Below are positions 11,101 to 23,544 of a DNA stretch of 64,000 bases, in pieces. Each line of letters begins with the position of its first letter. The first letter of the stretch is position 1. Under the pieces are notes generated by a model. It saw only the letters and a program-made list of their open reading frames with translations, was not told the DNA's origin and searched no databases. Both the position numbers and the translations under genes were made by a program. The stretch covers positions 16,883,579 to 16,947,578 of the forward strand of contig NW_004955405.1 of NCBI RefSeq assembly GCF_000276665.1. The letters run 5' to 3'. Source of the stretch: Chinchilla lanigera (lineage: Eukaryota; Chordata; Mammalia; Rodentia; Chinchillidae).

Positions 11101-14100
11101 ACATATATATGCATGTACATTTAGTTCTTTGTGCATAACTCATCTCTATAAGCATGCATATGAAAAATGGTAGCCATGCTTTCCTCTAGGAAATAAAGGG
11201 AAATTGAGAAGGTATGGGATCAATGATAGAGGTGGGATTGTCTTACTTTTTTGTTTACATATATCCTATGTAAATCTTATATGAAAATTTAAATTTCTAT
11301 TGATACTTTATAGAAAATTTATACACATATATGCAAAAGTACACCTATGAACATACACTTATCTATGTAAATACATAATCCTCTATATATTTTGCATTGT
11401 CTAAACTTATCAAATAGATTATGTGAAAATTAGAGAACCACTATTGCTAAAATGCTGCTGAAAATTTAAAACAACTGTTCTGTGCTTTTCACACTTATGT
11501 TTACTTTTATATTGCTAAATGATCCTTCTTTTTTGTTAACTTTTTTCTGGGTATAGGGCACAAATTGCTGTTACTCAATAAAGCATTAGTAATTTGGGGT
11601 TAGAATATATTGACATTATTTTACTTTAGTAAAATGCAATACTCTACAGCCTGCATTTGAGATTCAAATACAGTGAAGTTAGGTTTTACTCTCAAAATAT
11701 TAGATGCAGATGTGAATGCCTAAACTCAGGTTTAAAATTTTAAATAGAGGCCCATATGCTTTTAAAATTAAATGGGAAGAGTTGCTGCTGGTGTCTCATG
11801 CAATTTTTAATGGCAATGAACTTAACATTGCAGTGATTTTTAGTCAATATGTTTTAATTGGCCTATAAAAAGGAAATAAAGGAGACAAAGTTCAAACAGT
11901 CCTTCTTAGGATGAGTAAACTTAATCAGTTTAGTCTGAGTTACTTGGCTATGTGCTAAAATTTTCATTTGGTGTATGTTTCTCTGTGAAAAGAGGAAGAA
12001 GCGTCATTTACCAGCAAAGCATTGGAAAATCCCATTAGTTCTTTTTTTTTTTAACCACAGAGACATTTATCCTGTGCATCAGTGTGCTTCAGCAAGAGTT
12101 GAGTTTGAAGTTATAACCACATTTCTCTCCCATGCAGTGGAGATACAATTAGCCAGTGACTGCAGAAGCATGTAGCTCTGGGGTGCCTAGAGGGTCATAA
12201 TTGGCTAAACCTTTCCCAGCTTGAAAAGAAGATCTATATCAATTGTTTTCTTGTTTTTTCTTCCTTTTGTGGAAATGACTTCAGTATCTGTCAACATGAA
12301 ACTCTTACTTAACTAAACCTTTCCAGAAGTTTTGTGACTTTTTGTCCAGTCATTTTATTATGGGGCATCTGTTAAGATTAAGAAGATGATACCGAGTTAA
12401 ATTAATGTCACTTACATTCTGGTAAAATGATAAAATATCTGGAATGATGAACTAATGAAACCAGCTTGTGTCTATCTTAAGAGAATACTATTTAAGAAAT
12501 GCTTCAACAGTGCAGGTAGAGCTTCATGTACTGTGAAAGAAAAGGAAACAGAAAATGTTAAATAATAGATGAATCATGATCCTCTGAATGTCCTTGACAT
12601 TTAAAACCTGCCATGTGAGCAATAGGATGCTGAGCTGCTGTGACCTTCTGTCTAGATCTTTATAAAATCCACTGCATTTTGAATTGTTCAAATTGGGAAA
12701 GGGATATATTATAGAGAAAACAAATGCTATAGGAGACTATAAAGAAACTTAAAATCTTAAATAATTTTCCTGTAGGTTGTTTACGATTCTATATTTTATT
12801 AGGTATTATACTTAAAACCCATGATTGTAAAAATAAAATGCATTCTTTTGGCCCATCAGAAAAATGATCCTCCTCCATAAGTCTGATATCTGTGTGAATT
12901 TTAGGTAGAAGTTTAATAATTTTTGTTAACATTTAAATTGTTTACATTTCTTTCAAATGTTATCTAAAGTCAAGAATACATTTTTAAAAATGGTACTTTC
13001 TGCTGTCTCATTTCAGACATGTTTTTAAATTTTTCCCATAGATAATTATTTTAAATAACAAGTAAATGCAGCACTTCTAAGATTCTACAGATGCAGTATA
13101 CACATTGAAATGAATTGTGCCTTTGGTTATGGGTCACTGGATGAGTATTCAATAATTCTAACAATCCCCTAGTTTTTATATCATTAAAATAATAAATTGT
13201 TAGCACTTTTTGTTTACACATATAGAAAAAAATGTCATCTCTGCAGAGACTTTTGTGCAAAGCAAAACTTGATGTGATATTTTATTTACCTAAACTTTAA
13301 TGACAAGATAATGTAACATCTTGCTTTCTTTGAATCAGTTCTGCACGTTAACAAGATGAATTTGTTTCCAGTTTAGTAATGTCGAAAGACTTAGGGAGCG
13401 GTGAAGAGAAAGTTGGACAACCATCTGTGAGTGGTGCTGAGTCTACTGTGGCCAGCCTTAGAATCTGTTGAATAATCTGAGTGTTTACTTTGGATTGATG
13501 TTTTGTTCTGAAATGGGATGAAACAAAACGTTTATTAAATTAATAATCCTTTTTGTAATCCTTCCTACCAAGTTCCAGTAAGTGATGCCAGCAAATAATA
13601 AAAAATTATAAACAGAGAGCATCATTACTCTCTTTTTGTTTGAATGTATCAATAAATGAAAGCCCAAAGGGAAAGTATCATTTCATAGTGATACGTGACC
13701 TTTTCAGAAACATTATTTTGATTAAAAAATAGTTTATCTAATGTTTCCATATTAGTCAGGCAGAAGTTTCTTGGACGAAGAAACTGTTTGTTGTAGGATT
13801 TGAATGGGAGAGTGTAAGGAGGGTACAATTGCACTCCATCTTAGAAGGTCATGATAACTTCACCTTCCTTTTTCTTTCAGCTGCATGGGACCATTCTTAT
13901 TTCCATTTTCTTGCCTAATGAAAACTCTTTGCCTGTGACTTCATGAACTGTATACATACATGTAAAAAGCTATTATCCTGAAAAATATTTGTTAAAGTAT
14001 TTTCATCTGCTCATACCAAATCCAGCAATATTAAATTTAAAGTGGAAGAGCTGGTAATCTCAACTGACCAAATATTAGAGAAAGAATATGCAAAATGCAG

Positions 14101-14421
14101 TCAAACAAAATTCTACTAAAAGTAAATGGATCAGAATATATGTTTATGTGACAAAACTAATTCTTATTTATCTAAGGACTGATAAAATGAGTTATTTACA
14201 CAGTAGTTAAATTTGCAGAAATTCAATTCTCTTCAGTAGATATCTGATGATATATTGAAAAGGTATTCTCTATTTACTAGTTGAAAATTCAAGAACCCAT
14301 TTTTTTTTATTATTTACTATTTCCTTCTTGATAGTCATGATAAATATAAACAACTACAGAGAACATTTTGAAGTGTTCTTAGTTACAAATATCAATTATC
14401 AAAATAAAAGCATAAGTCATC
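8134..14421. other. Long stretch without recognisable SINE, LTR or L1
   Basis: Over six kilobases I recognise no ID, B1, MaLR or young L1. The sequence is AT-rich with many A and T runs, and open frames are short and patternless. It may be old decayed sequence or contain conserved non-coding elements, and sequence inspection alone cannot separate these. Confidence 0.5.
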
Positions 14422-14435
14422 CTGCTGAACATTTC

Positions 14436-14515
14436 TTTTTCAGTACCAGGAATCAAACTCAGGACCTTGCGCTTTCCAGGCAGGCACTTGTGCCACTGAG
14501 CTATATCCCCAGCCC
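14436..14515 (-). mobile_element. ID SINE, older subfamily
   Basis: The complement gives GGGCTGGGGATATAGCTCAG, TGGCACAAGTGCC and GGTACTGAAAAAG with a short tail. Flanks CTGCTGAACATTT (from 14422) and CTACTGAACATTT (from 14517) are a near-perfect target-site duplication. Confidence 0.88.
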
Positions 14516-14530
14516 TCTACTGAACATTTT

Positions 14531-15452
14531 TTGCAAGATAAGTTCAAAATTTATTGGCATGTTTAATTGATCGTTTCTTTCTATTATGAGTCCTTGAATT
14601 TATTAACATAAATGTAGGTGACAATATTTTATTAGCCTTCAAAATATAATATTTTATGGAAAAGATTGACTTTTCTGCATTGGAGAAAAATGTAATTCCT
14701 AAAACAATAAAAGCCTGTGTTTTAAGATTACACTGAGAATGAGATAAGCTTTTAAAAATATAAAAGTTCATAAATAAAGGTGAAATGGTTAAGATAGTTT
14801 ATTCACATTTCAAGGTTTTTATTTTATAATAGAGTCATCAAATCAGAAGACAAAACAGGAAAGAAAAAATCACTTCAAGGAGTTCTACAAAGCATCATAT
14901 TCATAATAAGAAATCTCTAAATACTCATAGGTAATTTAATTCAGCTTTAATTCTAAATATATAGCTCTGACTGCAATTGGAATATAAATGGTGCAGGACT
15001 GATGTGCAACTTTCATCCATCCCCAAAATACCTAAATATGCATTTCAATCCCATGATCAGGGCACCCCTAGTTGGTTTTATAATTTCATTATGCCACAGT
15101 TTCTTCCTGCATGCTTAATTTATTTATTATGTCTATTTTCTGTCATTTCCTGTATTAAACCAAGTTACACTTTTGCTGTTTATCATTCGTCTTCTCAGCA
15201 GTAAGACCCGATGGTTCACGAATGATATTAAATTTACTAAAATGTTCCTTGTGAGTTGCCTTTCAGTGATTTTCATATTCACTAATTTTTATTTTAGGTA
15301 CCTTTAAAAGTATCTCATGTACACTAACACATGACCACTGTAAGAATTTCCCTGGTGTAATAAGCCCTCGCTATACAGAGAACACATTATATAATAATCA
15401 CTTATGGGAGTTTGAGGCAGTAGGCATAATTCCTTGATATGTCAGAATATTA
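14531..15452. other. AT-rich single-copy sequence
   Basis: Nothing recognised. Confidence 0.5.
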
Positions 15453-15822
15453 GTCTATTTGGCATTACTATAACAAAATACCTGAGGCTTACTGAATTAT
15501 AAAGGAATAGCTAAGTCATAATTGGAGGGCTGAAAGCCCAAGATCAAGTACTTCCACTCACCTGGATTCTGGGTAGGGTTTAATGTTGGATGGCATCATG
15601 ATGAGAGCTTGTGTGAGACCACAGGATTAAATTGCTAGATAAGAGCTTGATAGCAGACAGTCCCAGCATCCCTTCTGCAGATGTCTCCCAGTTTACCTGA
15701 GGACCTCCCACTGGGCCCCACCTCTTAAAGGTTCTATAATTTGTTCCCATACTTTTGTTGGGGACCAAGCTTCCAAGACACAAACCACTGGAGAACAAAC
15801 GACATCTAAACCACAGCACTGA
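15453..15822 (-). mobile_element. MaLR LTR (MST-like), antisense
   Basis: The + strand opens TTAGTCTATTTGGCATTACT followed by ATAACAAAATACCTGAGG. It continues TTGGAGGGCTGAAAGCCCAA, GGGCCCCACCTCTTAAAGG and GGGGACCAAGCTTCCAAGAC, and closes ACATCTAAACCACAGCA. This is the order of an MST/THE-type MaLR LTR on the minus strand (LTR start TGCTGTGGTTTAGATGT on the complement). No internal sequence follows, so it is a solo LTR. Confidence 0.8.
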
Positions 15823-18614
15823 GAAAACAAAGATGATATAAACTCTCGGGGCTCATAGCCACATAACTACATTTCATTAGAGCTGCTATCCATTATATGA
15901 CCTTATCCACTTTTATTTTTTTCATAATAAGTATACTACCTTGCCCACTTTTTTTTTCATAACAAGCATAAGAGGTTAAATTATTAAATTCATCAGTTCA
16001 GTTTATTTTTTTTAATTTTTAAAGAACGTTTGTTCAAAGGGTAGAGGCCTTACCTACCTTGTTCTTTATGGCATCTGACTTCTCTATTTCTGAAGTAGTG
16101 TATTGCACAAAGTTAGATCTTAACACCTATTCATAGAATGAATCAAAGGGTGAATGAGCTCCTTCTTAAGTAACCACATAATGTTCAGAACATTTACTTT
16201 TCTCCAAGTTTAGTGTTCTGGAATCAGAAGCACTTTATAATTTTTTCCTAATTTTTTATGGATATTAAATATAACATTATTAGGTCTATAAGATCTACAA
16301 AATGTATATATAAGAGATATGAATAGTAGATGAGGAATGTATTATGTGTTGATTTAAATTAACCTCATCTGTAAAACTAGATAATTTAAATATTTTCACT
16401 CTATGGATAAAAACTCTTATATGTAGTTCATATAGATCAGTCTTACATTGTTATTGTATTTTATTTTAGTTTATTTTTATTTGAAGTAAGAGAAAAATCT
16501 GATATGTGAAACATTTCTGTTGAACAAGAAAGAAACAAATGATATTCACCTTTACCTTCCTATTGTACACAAAGGTACCAGGTATTTCAATCCCTTTCCC
16601 AAGAAACATAATGAACATGGCTTGTTGTCCAATCATCCATTCCTACAAGTATATTCTTCAAGGGAAAATTTGAGATTCTTTGGAACTGTGACTTTCTCTA
16701 GAATATAGGAAATATTCTTGTTAACTAATGTTTGACTCTATGAGATCTACTTGGTTAGTGCTATTCTTAGTGATAAAAGATCCATTTTACTTGGATTTTC
16801 TATGTATTCTAATTTAAGGCAGTATTGCTAAGAATTTAAGAATGTTTATAAGTTGAAATGTATTTAAAGACAAATGAACAAAACTTTTATATAACTAGGT
16901 ATAATATAATACAATAGCTTGCTTCTCTTCTATGTGTATACATTTGGTCATTCTAATCTATTTGCTTAGTAACTATTTGAAAACAAACTTTGTCATATGT
17001 CCCTTTTCTTAAGATTTGTAAGGCCATACTTTGTATATAGTAGGTAATTAACACTTTTAATGCCTGAAACAGTAGGCTTTGCTGTTAGAAATGTCTGTTA
17101 ACCTCATATTATCATATTTTTATCAGGCTTCCACTAAAACAAGATTTGGTAATGTTCATCCAATAATTTAATATTACAGCCAAGATCCAAATCTGTAATA
17201 GAAATGCAACTTGTGAGCAGAATTACATTCATATTGAATGATTTGTTCAGTATAGATAAAATATGAACAAAATGAGAAAAATTATGTGGGTATTAGAATA
17301 TTTCTACATTATATTAGAGAATTGCAATTGAGTACATGAGGCTTATAGTTTAATTAGAATGGTTTTAGAGTATTATACAATGATACTCAATATAAGAAAA
17401 CAGGATTAAAATTACCTCAGTATAACACTCTTTTATACAGACTCCTCAGGCCTCTTGATCCATGTATGGAGCAGGCTACTTTGATTTAAATCAGCAGATC
17501 AGACAACCCAGCAACCAAAGTATGTTGAAGTACATCTACTTCTATCTGACATTAAGTCCAATAAGTAATGTTTTACACTTTAATTACAATCACATAAAAA
17601 TTTTGAGACATGTCTTGTGAAATACTAATAGATTACTTACAATAAATGTACTTTTTGATTAGAATTTAAAATCTCATGTTTGAGATACAGAATGTATGTA
17701 TCATAGTTTTGTATTTTTAATAACCTAGTCATTACCTTGAACATTTGATTTAATAGAGTTAAGTGGAAAAGCATTTTCTTCTTATCCAAACAAAGCTTTA
17801 GTCAGTAGTCAGATTCCCTTATGAAATAAAATGAAGCACTCATTTCCAATGAAGATAATTTTTGAAGATCTGTTGCCTGTCTTTACTTCCCTATTCAATA
17901 TAAGTAAATAGAACTATGAAAATGTATTTATTCTAGAGAAAATGCAAATAACTTTGTGAGCATCAAAATTAGCAATGTGACAGTGAAAAGAAGCCATAAA
18001 TAAAACAATGTGAAAAGAAGCCACAGTTTGGAAATGATAAATGTAGTTATTCACAGTATAAGTAGGTAAAGTCCAAGATAACATAATTATTCTTTGTTCT
18101 TTTTGACGATTACATATTATTATGCAATTGTTTCCCATTAATCTTTTTCTCTAAATGGATACCTGCCTAAAATTCAAGTATAAAACTTATATACCTTATT
18201 AGAAATGTATGTTTCAGCACATTTACTATTCATATCATTAAAAAGTTGCTTTTAAAATATAAGTAAATTCAATTTCTTCAAGTATTCAAACTTTACATAT
18301 GGCTCCAACTTAGAGACCTATTCAAATTAGAAAGGACATGAAGATATGCAAGAAGTATGCTGGGATCATTGGATTGTAGTATGGAGAGAAACAGCCAATA
18401 TACATTCATGTAGTAAAAGTAGACTGTCCTAAAAAGAGGACTCCGGAAATACGCTTAATTAATGAGGCTGAGTGTGTTAAACAGGTCCATGTGATAAGTT
18501 ACCATGTGGACCTGTGCAAGCCATTTTAAATGATCATTTAAGAAGAGGAAGTGAGGATCTTTGTTTCACAGCGAACACAGGTCCTGATTCTTATGGGGAG
18601 ATAAATGGAAAGAA
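15823..18614. other. AT-rich single-copy sequence
   Basis: Nothing recognised apart from a small direct repeat of GTGAAAAGAAGCCA near 17.98 and 18.01 kb. Confidence 0.5.
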
Positions 18615-18780
18615 TCTCAGCTTTGAACAGGACTGATTCGATGCTTAAGCTTACCTCTCATCAGCCCTGTGACCTTGGGCAAATTCCTTAATTTTATCAA
18701 GCTTCAATTTCCCCAGTGTTGAGAGAATTCAAAGAAATAATGATATAAAGTTCTTGACATATACTACATAAACTTTCTAT
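18615..18780 (+). mobile_element. MIR SINE (ancient)
   Basis: Contains the MIR core and 3' order: CCCTGTGACCTTGGGCAAAT, TCCTTAATTTTATCAAGCTTC, AATTTCCCCAGTG and a weak ATGATATAAAGTTCTTGACAT. MIR is a mammal-wide tRNA/CORE-SINE inactive for a very long time. The 5' tRNA part is not recognisable. Confidence 0.75.
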
Positions 18781-19434
18781 TGGGAGTGGAGTTTTTGTAT
18801 GTTTAATAAATATTAAATAAAATTATTTTTGAATTGAAAATGTATTCATAATTATTTCAAACTATTCACCATATGCATATACATATATGCATTTATTGAA
18901 TTATGGAATTTTCTCTTAATAGATGTGATCCTCATCATGCCAGCCATTTTAAATGGGACAGAAACCTGAGGGTTTTTGAAACTTATTTCCTACTTTCCTC
19001 TCTCGTGCTCTTCCCCTCCCTCCCTCTTTTCTATCCCCTTTCCTCAGTCTTCTTTATTTTTGGCCACCCACCTCCATCCCCACTCCGAACCCCCAAGCCC
19101 ACCTCAGCTTCCTGTAGTTTATGGTCTCTTTTTAATAGCATGTTCTTTTCACTCAGAAGCTTATCTCAATTTTTATTAATGAATTACCATAATTATTTCC
19201 TGAGTATCTTTTTTCATTGGACTTTAAGTTTAGGGTGTGAAAAAACCTAGGAAAGTTTTTGGCCCAACAATGCATTTCTAATATTTAACAGATAGTAGGT
19301 ATGCAATAATTATGGATGCATTAATGTATCACACCTCTAATTCAATGACATAGCATTTTGCCTTGGGATAGGCAGTGAGTAAATACATGCATACAGTACA
19401 CTTTTTCCATTACTCAGGCCAAACTTTTAAAAAT
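18781..19434. other. AT-rich sequence with a C/T-rich block
   Basis: A pyrimidine-rich block (about 18.99-19.12 kb) could be an antisense L1 3'UTR purine tract, but lacks supporting L1 words. It generates a spurious 115-codon open frame. Confidence 0.4.
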
Positions 19435-19600
19435 TTTTTATTTTTAAAGAGAATACAAAATAACTTTAAAAAATTAGAAATGACACAAAATTTCACGAAA
19501 CAAGATGATAGGAATTCAGCAATGGTTGTTATATGGCATATTGATGTCTTCAAATTAGTTGTTCAGATTACCAGATGTAAGCACGTAAAATTGTTTTTAA
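19435..19600 (-). mobile_element. L1 3'UTR fragment, antisense
   Basis: ATGATAGGAATTCAGCAATG, GTTGTTATATGGCATATTGA and GTTCAGATTACCAG recur at 33.6 kb. They match in reverse complement the tail of the sense L1 fragment at 23.96-24.05 kb (TAACAACTTTGAAGATAAC). Only the extreme 3' end is present, as expected for a 5'-truncated L1 insertion. Confidence 0.65.
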
Positions 19601-20025
19601 AAAAAAAGCATTAATTAATGGATGTAACTCTGGCCAAATTTAATATCTACAAAGATATACCAAGAAAGTAAGTGCTAAATATAGTGTAAAAATGTAGAAA
19701 TAGTTGTATAAAGCTTCTGGTCATTGTGCCATCTCTGTAATATCAAGTGAGAATATATAAGAATTTAGCTTCTATACTTTGGGAGATTAAATTAGCCAGA
19801 ATGAAGTCTAAAAACTGGGAACACTTTTCTTCGCAAGATATTTAGGAAGTGGGATCAATGGAAAAATTGGGTGGTTAAAAACGTGTTAACAAGTTGGTCA
19901 CATTGCTTCTGCTGCAGATGCTGAAGAATGTGAGGACTAGGATCTGCCACTCACCGAGGAGAGGACAGATGAGGAAGGTGTGAAAAAGCATAGTATTTAA
20001 GCACAATTAAAAAGAGAAAAATAAG

Positions 20026-20135
20026 CACAGTAGGGTGGCCTAGGCTTGTACTCCCAGCACTCTGGGAGGCTGAGGAGGAAGATGGTAAATCAGAGGTTAG
20101 CCTAAGCAAGTTATACTATCTCAAAGTACAAGAAT
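20026..20135 (+). mobile_element. B1-type SINE, left part of a B1-ID composite
   Basis: GTAGGGTGGCCTAGGCTTGT, ACTCCCAGCACTCTGGGAGG and CTGAGGAGGAAG follow the B1 5' half, and TTATACTATCTCAAAG is a decayed form of the CCTGTCTC end. It is strongly diverged. An ID-like 3' piece and a CA repeat follow directly. Confidence 0.75.
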
Positions 20136-20147
20136 AAAAATTAAAAT

Positions 20148-20194
20148 TAATGTAGCTCTATAGGAAGTCCCTGGGTTGAATGTTGCATCCTCAG

Positions 20195-20195
<1 letters not shown>
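20148..20195 (+). mobile_element. ID-like 3' fragment joined to B1
   Basis: ATGTAGCTCTATAGG followed by CCCTGGGTTGAATG and CATCCTCAGAAACAC resembles an ID A-box start joined to the B box and 3' end, with the middle missing. Placed just after a B1, it resembles the B1-dID composite SINEs described in some rodent families. The piece is short and diverged. Confidence 0.45.

Positions 20196-20240
<45 letters not shown>
20196..20240 (+). repeat. (CA)n microsatellite
   Basis: About 22 uninterrupted CA units. They start directly after the SINE tail, consistent with birth from an A-rich retroposon tail. Confidence 0.97.
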
Positions 20241-20241
<1 letters not shown>

Positions 20242-20984
20242 GCTGTGGGAGGAGACAGTGATGATCAACTAAGAAGAAGCTAATCTTGTAAACTGAAGAT
20301 CTTGTAAACTGAGAGACACAGTTTGTTTAAACTGAATTATTTTAGAGCACAGGTCATCGTTCATGAAATTCAAATACTTTCTCCTGAAAGCCTAGGTACA
20401 CCTAAAGAAGACTTGTATTTGAGGGCAGGTAATGAGGGAATATAAATTTACACCATGTATGCTGCTGACAGAGTAGAATGAAATTTGTGTTACATTTATA
20501 TACATTGCTACTGTGTTGTAAGTTTCAACCATCCAAAATCATTGAGAAAAAGAAAAACCAACAGGGTAGTATTTAGTGGAAATGTAAGATTTTTATTATA
20601 TGCTATATATATTAAATTGGATTTTCACCTTATTATTTTTATTATCATCATATATCATACTATTACAATATTGCATGTTGTATTATGTGGCATTTCTCTA
20701 TAGCTGGATTGTACAGTTTGTTCTTTCAGTAACAATATGAGAGGATGTCTGTCTCTATTACCTTGCTAACACTATGTGTTAATATTCTTTATAAACTTTC
20801 CAAAGACACGGAAATCACCTAAACTTGCTTTTATTTCATTACTAGTGAACAATTCCTTGCAGACAGTAAAAAAATCTAATTTCACTGTGTATTAGGCTGA
20901 ATAGTGAATAGGGGATATAAACTCTGAAGTTTCTCAGATTGAATTCATACACTGCAGTTGCTACTGGACAGCTGTACTGGAGCA
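20241..20984. other. AT-rich single-copy sequence
   Basis: Nothing recognised apart from a short direct repeat ATCTTGTAAACTGA (two copies 16 bases apart near 20.28-20.31 kb). Confidence 0.5.
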
Positions 20985-21100
20985 AGCCGCACAAGCCTGT
21001 GATGCTTTAGGCTACTGATCATTAAAATGAGGTTCATAATACCTACCTCGCTGTTTTTGTAATGAGTAATGACTGCTTGGCACAATAAACGATGGTTTCA
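20985..21100 (+). mobile_element. MIR SINE fragment
   Basis: ATTAAAATGAGGTTCATAAT, ACCTACCTCGCTGTTTTTGT and AATGAGTAATGACTGCTTGG correspond to the MIR 3' half (AAAATGAGG..ATACCTACCTC..GCTTGGCAC). Ancient relic. Confidence 0.7.
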
Positions 21101-21334
21101 TTTTCCTTACTCTGTAGATGTTGTTACCCTGTTTGAAGTTAACATCTTTCATGGAAACTGTACAGAAATAGACATTAAAGTAACCGAAGCAGCACACTCA
21201 ATCTATATTTCATTATAGGAAAATACATCTATTTTAACTTCTAAAAATAAGCCAGCTGGCAAGAGTCAAGTTTTGTGTGGCAAGATTTTTACTGCTAGCA
21301 GTAGAGGTCAAAAGAAGGTCTTTCTGTACATTTG

Positions 21335-21400
21335 TTTGTTTTGTTTTATTTTTTAGTATTTGTTAAGTACGTACTCAACCACAGAGCTATAACCTCAGCC
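21335..21400 (-). mobile_element. Decayed ID-like fragment
   Basis: The complement reads GGCTGAGGTTATAGCTCTGT, GGTTGAGTACGTACTTAAC, a weakened tRNA-like 5' end with A box. The 3' half is lost or unrecognisable, and a T-rich tract lies at its left. Confidence 0.5.
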
Positions 21401-21679
21401 TGTTTGTTTTTATATAGAAGAAAACATTTTATAAATATTCTTCTTTATAATTTTTGAGAAAGCCCTTCCTCCCTAAAATATCAGAGAGGATATATAAACT
21501 TTCAAATTCCTTTCTTGAATGCTCTATACATGGTATCCTCAGGACGTTGGCACTTATTGCAACATGTAAAATACTTCAACTTTAATATTCACAAGGCTTT
21601 TCCCATAACACCTCTTCAAAACGTCCTTGGGACTATCCTTACAACAAAAGCATCCCATCCTCCTTATTTCATCAGCTTG

Positions 21680-21875
21680 CTTTCTTACCCTTCATAGGAC
21701 TTACCCCTGTGTTACAATTATCAATTATTTTTTGAATGAAAATATTAGGTTCATGAATGCAAGACTTTGTTTCATCCACTGCTATGTTCTCAGATACTAA
21801 AATATTCCCTATCATGTAGGACACATAAATAAATATTTTAAATACATAAATTTATGAATGAAATAATAAAATTGA
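21680..21875 (+). mobile_element. L2 3' end (ancient LINE)
   Basis: TTCATGAATGCAAGACTTTG, TTTCATCCACTGCTATGTTC, ATGTAGGACACATAAATAAA and TATTT..ATTTATGAATGAA follow the L2 3' terminal order (GCAGGGACTTTGT, CACTGCTGTATCC, GTAGGTGCTCAATAAATATT). Non-coding relic. Confidence 0.65.
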
Positions 21876-22289
21876 ATCTGTTAATGAGAAAAGCAGCTAT
21901 ATGTGGTTATCCAAATATTTTAATATATACATTTTGCTCTTTATTGTAAGCAAACATGATGCTTTACCTCTGGGTGAGTACAAAGCCAATAAGCACAAGT
22001 AGGTAATGAAAAAGATCTGTACTTATGGAAGTAAGGAGAGCACCATAGCAGTTATCTCTTTGATCAAAGGATGCAAGGAATTTTTGTTTGGAGAGAATCA
22101 TGTATATTCACATTAGAGACAGTTGTCGTCAGAGGCATGGAATATTCTGAGCATGCGCAGTTCAATATCCTGCTTCCCAGGTTCAAAATGGCAGAGGGAA
22201 CACCTTCCGGGTGGAGAATTTAACACTATAGTAAGATATAATAATAAGTGTTTAACCTTAGTTACTTACAAGAATGAGTCAGATTGCCC
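21876..22289. other. Sequence upstream of an L1 tail, not resolved
   Basis: Could be further 3'UTR of the adjacent L1 fragment, or unique sequence. No clear match. Confidence 0.35.
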
Positions 22290-22450
22290 ACTACCTTAAA
22301 AGGGGAGCAAGGGATGGCTAGAAGAGGTAGGGAGGGAAGGGAAATGGATGTAAAAGGAAATTAAGATGTGTTATGTACATGTACCAAGCCCCTGCAAGGA
22401 ATGTAAATACCATATACATTACACATGTACTAATAAAGTAAAATATTTAG
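22290..22450 (+). mobile_element. L1 3'UTR fragment, sense
   Basis: A purine-rich tract (GGGGAGCAAGGGATGG, GAGGTAGGGAGGGAAGGG) is followed by TTAAGATGTGTTATGTACAT and AATAAAGTAAAATA. The same arrangement is found inverted at 39.9 and 49.1 kb. The G/A-rich tract is typical of L1 3'UTRs, and AATAAA is the probable polyadenylation signal. Confidence 0.6.
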
Positions 22451-23544
22451 AAAAGAAATGCAAAAAACAGTATGAATCATATTCACCTCAGAAGCTTCAG
22501 ATAGTTCCTTCTGCTTTTCTTCCCTAATAACAATTTTAAAAAGCCTTATTTTCCCCACACCATACAGGAACTAACTCTGAAAGTTTCTTCCTAGCAGATA
22601 ACAATATAAATTATATACTTGACTAATTATAAGTGTTTAGACTGCATACAAATAGAATACTATATAATGTGTTAGATATTTTTAAAAAGTATAGGTACAA
22701 GCATTTTTTGAAAAGATGTCATGGGAAAATCCTTGTGAATTACCAACAGGATACTAGATATGTGCTAAATAACAGCTTGTAGTATACTTCATGTGTACTT
22801 ATGTGTTCATTCATCAATAAACAATACTTGCAGAGATGTGTAATAATTTCATTATAGCTTGTGTAGTCATTTGAGAAAATTATCAGGAAGTAATTTAGCA
22901 GTTAAGGTTCCTAGTCCTTTTTCTAAGGCATGGAGAGTGAGAATGTCATTGTGATCTATTACTGTCTTCATTTCTACTGAAATAATGTAGAGACAAGAAA
23001 TTTGGGAACTTAATTAGTTTTTTCTATCAGTATTTTATAACTGTGGGTTTGCTATTCGGTCGTTAATGGTATTGTGAATAATTCTGGAGTCAGCCATTTT
23101 GGACTAGTTATATCAGATCATCTAAGTTGTGGTGGACATTTTTGTTATACTTTCTAATTGCATAAACTCAGTATTGCCTTTTTACTTCAGTATTAATAGC
23201 ATGAAAGGAAGCAAATATGGGATGAGTTATTAGCACTAACTCTAAAGAGAGTTCAAAGCATTCAAGGCACTTATAACAGGAATACAAGGAAGTAGGATGA
23301 AATATAATTTAAAGTTGTTCATGGCAAAGATAACATGAATAATCTATTTCTTAATGAGAGTTTAGTTTTTCATTAGTTTCTAAAACTGATTTAAAATAGA
23401 ACTGCTTGTGGTAGTCATTACCACATATACACAAATATTTTTAACTTACTTGAAAGATCTATGTAAGAAAGTATGAAGAATTGTAGGTGTAATAAGAGGA
23501 AGACTTTTTCCTCTCAATGAAAAGAAAATATTAAAGACATCATA
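22451..23544. other. AT-rich single-copy sequence
   Basis: Nothing recognised. Confidence 0.5.

Noticed and set aside
18903..19250. 115-codon frame rich in Ser, Leu, Pro and Phe
   Set aside because: Arises from a C/T-rich tract. No domain or start context.
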